DNA of 64,000 nt from Bacteroidales bacterium (lineage in GTDB: Bacteria > Bacteroidota > Bacteroidia > Bacteroidales > UBA932), in contig JAEEXZ010000004.1 in the NCBI GenBank assembly GCA_016288055.1, forward strand, positions 1 through 64,000, given 5' to 3'. Made by a program: the position numbers and the translations under genes. The notes beneath the pieces were generated by a model that was given only the letters and a program-made list of their open reading frames with translations, had not been told where the DNA came from and made no database searches. Position 1 is the first letter of the stretch; every line of letters starts with the position of its first letter. Below are positions 57,828 through 64,000 of the stretch, piece after piece.

Positions 57828-59369
57828 ATGGACATCGTAAGTATTATAATTGGATTCGTAGCCGGTGCCGTCATCGCACTGGCCGTGTACATACTCATCC
57901 GCCAGAGCCTGCTCAAGGGGAAGCGCGACGAGATTCTTGAGAAAGCCGAGATTGAAGGCGAAAAAATCAAGAACGAGCGCATTCTCCAGGCCAAGGAGAA
58001 ATACCTTTCCCTCAAGGCCGAGCACGAAAAGACGGTCAATGAAAAGAACGCACAAATTCACGACGCGGAGAACCGCGTACGCCAGAAGGAGAATACCCTG
58101 AACCAGAAACTCTCCGAGGCAGACCGCAAAGCCAAAGAGCTGGAAGCCCAGATGGGCGCCGCCAAGGCCCGCGAGGAAGCCATGCAGGAGAAGGAACAGG
58201 AATACGAACAGTTGCGCACCCAGGTTATCCGTCAGATTGAGACCATCGCCGGCCTCAGCGCTCAGGAAGCCAAGAACCAGCTCATGGAGCAGATGAAGGC
58301 CGAGGCCCGCACCGAGGCCCAGGCCTATATCAACGACACCATGGACGAGGCCCGGCTCAACGCCGCGAAGGAAGCCAAGCGTATCGTGATCAACACCATC
58401 CAGCGCACCGCCACGGAAACCGCCATCGAGAATGCCGTTACCACCTTCCCCATCGAGAATGACGAAATCAAGGGCCGCATCATCGGCCGTGAAGGTCGTA
58501 ACATCCGCGCCCTGGAGGCTGCCACGGGCGTTGAAATCGTTGTGGACGACACACCGGACGCCATCCTCCTCAGCGCCTTTGACCCGGTCCGCCGTGAAGT
58601 TGCCCGTCTGGCCCTGCACCAGCTGGTAGTGGACGGACGTATCCACCCCGCACGTATTGAGGAAGTGGTTACCAAAGTTCAGAAGCAGCTGGAAGAAGAG
58701 ATTCTGGAAACCGGCAAGCGCACCTGCATCGACCTGGGCATCCACGGTCTTTCCATGGAACTCGTACGCCTTATCGGCCGTATGAAATATCGTTCCTCCT
58801 ATGGCCAGAACCTGCTGCAGCACTCCCGCGAAGTGGCCAACATCTGCGCCATCCTGGCTTCTGAACTGGGGCTCAATCCCAAGATCGCCAAACGCGCCGG
58901 CCTCCTGCACGATATCGGCAAGGTCTCAGAGGAAGATCCGGATCTGCCGCACGCCCTGCTGGGTATGAAACTGGCCGAGCAGTACAAGGAAAAGCCCGAA
59001 ATCTGCAACGCTATCGGCGCCCACCACGAGGAAACCGAAATGACTTCCCTCTACGCTCCCCTGGTGCTGGTGGGTGACGCCATCTCCGGTGCCCGTCCCG
59101 GTGCCCGCCGTGAAGTGATTGAAAGCTACATCAAACGTCTCCGCGGCATGGAAAACCTGGCCGGCGCCTATCCGGGCGTCACCAAGGCCTATGCCATCCA
59201 GGCCGGCCGCGAACTGCGTGTCATCGTGGGTGCTGAACAGGTCAGCGACCAGGAGGCCGAGGTCCTCTCCGGAGACATCGCCAAGAAGATTCAGGACGAG
59301 ATGACCTACCCGGGTCAGGTGAAGATTACTGTTATCCGCGAGACCCGTTCTGTGGCCTACGCCAAGTAA
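57828..59369 (+). CDS. rny: Ribonuclease Y
   Basis: 513 aa; N-terminal TM plus coiled coil, KH domain [30 protein letters not shown] domain. Confidence 0.96.
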   Translation: MDIVSIIIGFVAGAVIALAVYILIRQSLLKGKRDEILEKAEIEGEKIKNERILQAKEKYLSLKAEHEKTVNEKNAQIHDAENRVRQKENTLNQKLSEADRKAKELEAQMGAAKAREEAMQEKEQEYEQLRTQVIRQIETIAGLSAQEAKNQLMEQMKAEARTEAQAYINDTMDEARLNAAKEAKRIVINTIQRTATETAIENAVTTFPIENDEIKGRIIGREGRNIRALEAATGVEIVVDDTPDAILLSAFDPVRREVARLALHQLVVDGRIHPARIEEVVTKVQKQLEEEILETGKRTCIDLGIHGLSMELVRLIGRMKYRSSYGQNLLQHSREVANICAILASELGLNPKIAKRAGLLHDIGKVSEEDPDLPHALLGMKLAEQYKEKPEICNAIGAHHEETEMTSLYAPLVLVGDAISGARPGARREVIESYIKRLRGMENLAGAYPGVTKAYAIQAGRELRVIVGAEQVSDQEAEVLSGDIAKKIQDEMTYPGQVKITVIRETRSVAYAK

Positions 59370-59397
59370 GCATACTATCTTCGCATCACCATAACTG

Positions 59398-59425
59398 GAG
59401 CGGCCATGTGGTCGCTCTTTTTTTT
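59398..59425 (+). terminator. Rho-independent terminator of rny
   Basis: GAGCGGCC-ATGT-GGTCGCTC followed by T8. Confidence 0.8.
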
Positions 59426-59670
59426 GACTGGGAAGGGACGGACGCGAAGGACGTTGGGGCGCCGGTGGGGACGGTCAGTGAGGCGCGAGACGCATCCTGC
59501 GCGTGTTGGTCACGTTTGCCGTGCCGGCAAATCGTGCCCTCGGCAGGAAACTTACGCCGAAGCCGTATCCCAGGGGGAACGTCATCCCACGCGCGGAGGG
59601 ATGGTGGGTGCACACATTGATTCGGGGATGGCCGTGCCCCCGGCTGACGCCGGAAGAAGGTTGGACCGTG

Positions 59671-59877
59671 CGCGAAGGTCGTTGGGGTGTGAAGACGCTG
59701 AGGGGAAGGTGGCAGGAACAAATGGGGAAGGTGTCATTTTAGGGCCGGGACCTTCACCACGGAAATGACACTGGAGAGCGGTGAGGGGCCAGATCAGTGG
59801 GGAAGGTCCCCCCAACGAAATGAGACCTTCCCCAAAAACGCAAGGGACCTTCACCAAACATACCGGGGACCTTCACC
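59671..59877. repeat. Array 3: eight spaced copies of (G)GGGAAGGT / ACCTTC(A/C)CC motif
   Basis: AGGT/ACCT cores at 59676(+), 59707(+), 59729(+), 59750(-), 59804(+), 59825(-), 59847(-), 59869(-). Confidence 0.88.
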
Positions 59878-59916
59878 AGAGGTAACGAAGATGGGCCGGT
59901 AGCAGGCAGTGATGTT

Positions 59917-60073
59917 GCAGGTGGGAGGATGGAACGCTGCAGGTGGGCAAAAACCTTTGCCACCTGCGGCGCCCGAATGCGCCAGTGGCCATTTTGCGTT
60001 GCAGGTGGTGCACAAAAATGCCCACCTGCGACACTTTGTTGTTCCACCTGCGGCAGATTGTTGCGCCACCTGC
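59917..60073. repeat. Array 2: seven spaced copies of GCAGGTGG / CCACCTGC
   Basis: AGGT/ACCT cores at 59919(+), 59941(+), 59962(-), 60003(+), 60024(-), 60046(-), 60068(-). All seven 8-mers are exact. Confidence 0.92.
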
Positions 60074-60080
60074 GGCACTG

Positions 60081-60165
60081 GAGGGAACCGGTGCTAGTCG
60101 CCGAGGAGGAGGCGGGTGCTAGGCGACGAGGAGGGAACCGGGGCTAGTCGCCGAAGAGGAGGCGG
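60081..60165. repeat. 35-bp direct repeat, 50 bp apart, duplicating the 3' end of the 5'-nucleotidase gene
   Basis: GAGGGAACCGGTGCTAGTCGCCGAGGAGGAGGCGG (60081-60115) and GAGGGAACCGGGGCTAGTCGCCGAAGAGGAGGCGG (60131-60165). Confidence 0.9.
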
Positions 60166-61892
60166 AGGTCCCGGGCGAGGGCCGGGGCGGCCAGTTTTTC
60201 GGGGATGAACTTCCAGGAGCCGATGACCGCGGGGTTGCCGATGAGGGCGGGGTCGATGGTGCCGTGCTCCTTGAGGTAGTCGAACAGGATGTTGCGGATC
60301 TCGGGATAACGGGCGACGATGCGCTCGTCAATGAGGTCGGTGTCGATGCCGATCTCACCCAGAAGATTGCCGCCGCCACTTGCACGGTAGGAGGTCATGG
60401 CCACATTGTAAGTGCGGGAGGGGTCGAAGGCGGTGCCGTCGGCCATGGAATGGACGGCGATGCGGCGGCCGCGGGGCTTGGTGACATCGACGGTGTAGTT
60501 GATGCCGGCGGCGGAGTCGAAGTTATAGGGCCTGTCCACAAATGACCATCCTTTCTGCTGGTTGCGGGGGTTGTCCTTGGGCTCGATTTTGAGCACATGG
60601 TCTGCCGGCTTGGAGACGGTGCGGATCCAGCGGTCGTAGGAGGCTTCCAGGTAGCGGACCACCTCGTCACCGGTCATGGTGATTACGTACAGCTGGTTCT
60701 CGAAGGGATAGATGGTGAAAAGATCGTTGAACACAAGCGTACCGGCCTTCACCGTTCCGTTATAGGTAAGCGGGGCGGCGATGGAAATCTGCGCAGGAGC
60801 CATGCCGATGCACAGGGTGTGCACCAGGTTTACATAGTCGCTCATGCCCGTGTAGGCGTCACGGGTACGAAGATCGGCCTTAAGGGTGCCCACCTTCTGA
60901 AGGGTAAAGGCGCGGACGGCCTCGAAGTCTTTGCGGAAGTGCTCGCGCATGACGGGATCGGCCTTGGAGGCATCGACGGGGATGAGGTCAGTCTCGAAGG
61001 ACTTCTTCACCACCTTGCCGCCGGAGACTGTCAAGTGCATCTTGCCGTGGCCCACGAAACGGCTGTGGCTTCCGGAATTGAGAAGCGCCGTGGTATCGCG
61101 GTTTTCCACATAGGGCCGATGGTCGTGGCCGCAGATGAGCCAGTCCACCCCCTTCACCAGATTGAAGGCATCGAGGGCTTCGGCCTCCAGGATGGAGCCG
61201 TCTCCCTGGCCGCAGGCCGAATGCATGGCGGCGACCACTACATCCGGCTGCTCGCGCTGCCGCACATAGTCCACATCCTGCTGGATGCGGGAGGCGATAG
61301 ACTCGAAATGCATGCCGCTCCACAATTCCTCCGAAAGCCAGGCCTTGATGTTGGCGTTATTGTAGCCCAGCACGGCAATGCGGAGACCGGCTTTCACGAC
61401 CATCCTGTAAGCCGGGAAGTAGGACTTTCCATTGTCGTTGCGGATGGCGTTGGCAGCCAGGAAAGGGGCGCCGGCGCGAATGAGGTCCTTCTGTACGCGG
61501 TCGTACACGGGATGGCCGGTTTCCACATCGTGGTTTCCCATGGCGATGGCGTCATAGTTCATGTATTCGATGAGGCGGGGAAACAGGTGCGGCGTGAGCG
61601 TATCCACGTAATTGTAATAGTAGGCGGCATTGTCTCCCTGCAGGCAGTCTCCGGCGTCCACCAGAAGGACGTTGCCGCGGCCGTCGGCCGTGCGGACACT
61701 GTCGATGTAGTAGTTCATGGCAAAAAGGGACTGCTTGATGTCCCCTCCCGTATAGGTAGAGTCGAACCAGGTGCTGTGCACGTCGTTGGTCGATAACACA
61801 GTGAGCGTGTACTCACCGTCTTTGAGCCGATGGCCGCAGCTCCCCAGGAGCAGCAGGCATACGACCGGGATGGCAAGGATGCGGGCTTTCAT
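60144..61892 (-). CDS. Bifunctional metallophosphatase/5'-nucleotidase lipoprotein
   Basis: 582 aa; LTVLSTNDVHSTWF, AMGNHDVETG, ICGHDHRPYV, C-terminal 5'-nucleotidase domain. Confidence 0.9.
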   Translation of the reverse strand: MKARILAIPVVCLLLLGSCGHRLKDGEYTLTVLSTNDVHSTWFDSTYTGGDIKQSLFAMNYYIDSVRTADGRGNVLLVDAGDCLQGDNAAYYYNYVDTLTPHLFPRLIEYMNYDAIAMGNHDVETGHPVYDRVQKDLIRAGAPFLAANAIRNDNGKSYFPAYRMVVKAGLRIAVLGYNNANIKAWLSEELWSGMHFESIASRIQQDVDYVRQREQPDVVVAAMHSACGQGDGSILEAEALDAFNLVKGVDWLICGHDHRPYVENRDTTALLNSGSHSRFVGHGKMHLTVSGGKVVKKSFETDLIPVDASKADPVMREHFRKDFEAVRAFTLQKVGTLKADLRTRDAYTGMSDYVNLVHTLCIGMAPAQISIAAPLTYNGTVKAGTLVFNDLFTIYPFENQLYVITMTGDEVVRYLEASYDRWIRTVSKPADHVLKIEPKDNPRNQQKGWSFVDRPYNFDSAAGINYTVDVTKPRGRRIAVHSMADGTAFDPSRTYNVAMTSYRASGGGNLLGEIGIDTDLIDERIVARYPEIRNILFDYLKEHGTIDPALIGNPAVIGSWKFIPEKLAAPALARDLRLLFGD

Positions 61893-61904
61893 AGTTGAAG
61901 TGTT

Positions 61905-63230
61905 CTATCTGGGTCTGAAGTTTTTCATCTGCTGCATGAGGGTGCCGGTAACGGCGCCCTTCATCATCTTGCGGGTGCCTTCGAACTGCTTGAGCAGGCG
62001 GTTCACTTCCGGGAGGGAGGTGCCGGAACCGTCGGCGATGCGCTTGCGGCGGGAGCCGTTGATAACCTCCGGATGCTCGCGTTCGTAAGGAGTCATGGAA
62101 AGGATGATGGCCTCGGTGGACTTGAAGGCATTGTCGGGGATATCGACATCCTTGATAGCCTTGCCCACACCGGGAATCATGGCAGCCAGGTCCTTGATGT
62201 TGCCCATCTTCTTGACCTGCTGGATCTGGTTATAGAAGTCCCAGAGCGAGAACTGGTCCTTGGCCAGTTTCTTCTTGAGTTCGCGGGCCTCTTTCTCGTC
62301 GAACTGCTCCTGTGCCTTTTCTACCAGGGAGACTACGTCGCCCATGCCCAGGATGCGGTCTGCGATGCGTTCCGGATGGAAGACATCCAGTGCTTCCAGC
62401 TTTTCTCCGGAAGAGACGAACTTGATGGGTTTTCCCACAACGGCCTTGATGGAGAGGGCAGCACCGCCACGGGTATCGCCGTCCATCTTGGTGAGCACTA
62501 CGCCGTCGAAGTCCAGGCGGTCATTGAAGGCGCGGGCGGTTTCCACGGCGTCCTGACCAGTCATGGCGTCCACCACGAAGAGGGTCTCCGTAGGCTGGAC
62601 GGCCTTGTGCAGGGCCGATATTTCATCCATCAGCTCCTGGTCCACGGCCAGACGGCCGGCGGTATCCACGATGACGACGCTGTATCCATCGGCCTTTCCC
62701 TTGGCGATGGCGGCCTTTGCGATCTTCACGGGATCCTTCTCCCCTTCCTCGGTATAAACGGCTACCTCGATGCTTTCTCCCAGCACCTTGAGCTGTTCAA
62801 TAGCGGCGGGACGGAACGTGTCGCAGGCGGCCAGGAGCACCTTCATGCCCTTCTTGGACTTCAGGTACAGGGCCAGTTTGCCGGAGAAAGTGGTTTTACC
62901 GGAACCGTTGAGACCGGCTACCAGCACCACGCCGGGATTGCCCTTGACATTGATTTCCTGGGCGGTGGAACCCATGAATTCCGCCAGCTCGTCGTGCATG
63001 ATCTTGACCATCATCTGCTGAGGCTTCACGGCGGTGAGCACGTTGGCGCCGATGGCTTTGTCCTTTACACGCGTGGTGAAATCCTTGGCGACTTTATAGC
63101 TGACGTCTGCATCCAGGAGAGCTTTTCGGATGTCTTTGACGGTTTCTGCGATATTGATTTCGGTGATCTTTCCCTCACCTTTCAGTATTTTGAAAGACCG
63201 TTCCAGTCTTTCGCTCAGATTCTCGAACAT
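61905..63230 (-). CDS. ffh: Signal recognition particle protein Ffh
   Basis: MFENLSERLERSFKILKGEGKITEINIAE; VAGLNGSGKTTFSGKLA; M domain at C-terminus. Confidence 0.96.
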   Translation of the reverse strand: MFENLSERLERSFKILKGEGKITEINIAETVKDIRKALLDADVSYKVAKDFTTRVKDKAIGANVLTAVKPQQMMVKIMHDELAEFMGSTAQEINVKGNPGVVLVAGLNGSGKTTFSGKLALYLKSKKGMKVLLAACDTFRPAAIEQLKVLGESIEVAVYTEEGEKDPVKIAKAAIAKGKADGYSVVIVDTAGRLAVDQELMDEISALHKAVQPTETLFVVDAMTGQDAVETARAFNDRLDFDGVVLTKMDGDTRGGAALSIKAVVGKPIKFVSSGEKLEALDVFHPERIADRILGMGDVVSLVEKAQEQFDEKEARELKKKLAKDQFSLWDFYNQIQQVKKMGNIKDLAAMIPGVGKAIKDVDIPDNAFKSTEAIILSMTPYEREHPEVINGSRRKRIADGSGTSLPEVNRLLKQFEGTRKMMKGAVTGTLMQQMKNFRPR

Positions 63231-63250
63231 AGTACTACTATTAGGTGCGC

Positions 63251-63258
63251 AAAGATAC
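63251..63258 (-). promoter_or_regulatory. Bacteroidetes -7 element (TATCTTTG) for ffh
   Basis: CAAAGATA on + strand, 20 nt upstream of the ffh ATG. Confidence 0.5.
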
Positions 63259-63268
63259 GAAAAATCCC

Positions 63269-63316
63269 CCATCGGCTAAAAAAAATGACGATTTTTATCT
63301 GTTTTAGCCGATGGGC
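63269..63316. repeat. 14-bp perfect inverted repeat, 20-nt spacer
   Basis: CCCATCGGCTAAAA (63269-63282) / TTTTAGCCGATGGG (63303-63316), between divergent ffh and the lipoprotein gene. Confidence 0.8.
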
Positions 63317-63424
63317 TCAGAAAATGACCGAAAATTTTAATGTTTTGATCGACAGTTAGAAAAAATACATCATATATTAGTGCCCCTCCGGACAACGGTG
63401 TCCGGTCTTAAAATTTTATGCATT

Positions 63425-64000
63425 ATGCGACACTGCAAAAAATGGTTAGGGGCACTGCTGCCCCTGATGCTCGGCCTCGCCGCCTGCGACGACTTCGCTC
63501 CCGCCGGCGGCGACGGCAACGGGCAACTTCGCTGGGTGCTGGATCACGGCGTCCTCACCAAAGCAAACACGGAAGAAATGCCGGACACGAACGATTTCAT
63601 CCTCACTGTCAGGAATGCAGCCGGTAACATCCTCTACGAGGGGACTTACGGAGCATCCCCGCAGGTGCTGGATGTGGAAGAGGGCTATTACACGGTAAGC
63701 ATCGTTTCCGTCAAGTTCGACACGCCCGCCTTCTCCAAGCCGCAGTACGGGGACGAGCAGGTGGTCAGGGTCCCCGGCGGGCAAAGCGTCACGGTAAAAC
63801 TGTGCTGCAGCCTCCAGAATGCAGGTATCCGCTTGCGCACGGGCAGTGACTTCCTCACCGCCTACCCCGACGGCATCCTCTTCGTCAAGCAGGGGGACGT
63901 AAAGCTCAAATACCTGTACCGGGAAACACGGGTAGCCTACGTGAAGCCGGGATCCGTCTCCGTCATCCTCAACGAAAGCGGCAAAGAGCAAACACTTTTC
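63425..64000 (+). CDS. DUF4493-like lipoprotein, N-terminal fragment (runs off window)
   Basis: Open frame from ATG 63425 to the window end: MRHCKKWLGALLPLMLGLAACDDFAPAGGDGNGQLRWVLDHG... Missing from the ORF track because it has no stop codon inside the window. Confidence 0.6.
   Translation, partial: MRHCKKWLGALLPLMLGLAACDDFAPAGGDGNGQLRWVLDHGVLTKANTEEMPDTNDFILTVRNAAGNILYEGTYGASPQVLDVEEGYYTVSIVSVKFDTPAFSKPQYGDEQVVRVPGGQSVTVKLCCSLQNAGIRLRTGSDFLTAYPDGILFVKQGDVKLKYLYRETRVAYVKPGSVSVILNESGKEQTLF

Noticed and set aside
59430-59660. Possible fourth spaced array between rny and array 3
   Set aside because: Some short palindromes (TTGCCGTGCCGGCAA) and a gcgaaggwcgttgggg direct repeat exist, but I could not find the 22/21-bp core spacing.
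59406-59768. 120-aa and overlapping ORFs downstream of rny
   Set aside because: Several frames open only because of GC content and repeats; follows the rny terminator with no recognisable domain.
1-64000. tRNA, rRNA, prophage or ICE
   Set aside because: No tRNA-like cloverleaf, rRNA stretch, integrase, phage structural or conjugation genes were recognised; tRNA calls would need tRNAscan-SE to exclude fully.

Overview
This 64 kb window is high-GC Bacteroidales-type chromosome. Supporting signs are SusC/SusD, DUF5606, a PUR-family DUF3276 protein, DUF6340 and DUF4493 lipoproteins, and TAnnTTTG-type -7 promoter boxes. Most of it is densely packed housekeeping and envelope genes: argS, rpoD, an HtrA/Deg protease, recG, gdhA, tsaD, tamB-like, rsmI-like, mtaB, pckA, rimO, coaE, yajC, nusB, two tandem purine-nucleoside phosphorylases, zapA, a probable 6S RNA, rny, a 5'-nucleotidase and ffh. 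There is also one SusCD locus. The unusual content is intergenic. (1) A Y1/HUH RAYT-like transposase gene (14020-14940) is bracketed by about 90-bp double-hairpin BIME-like units; a third, inverted copy lies beyond recG. (2) Three intergenic arrays (46600-46808, 59671-59877, 59917-60073) use different short motifs built on an AGGT/ACCT core. They share the same orientation pattern and almost exactly the same spacing (31)-22-21-54/41-21-22-22. I do not recognise this as a named element, and it is my best candidate for an undescribed system. (3) A 145-bp element with 30-bp terminal inverted repeats lies in frame inside mtaB, and a 26-bp dispersed-type repeat forms the C-terminal codons of the rsmI-like gene just upstream. 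(4) There are also tandem 49-nt hairpins and a 30-bp perfect palindrome. All family names come from reading the translations; no database search was run.
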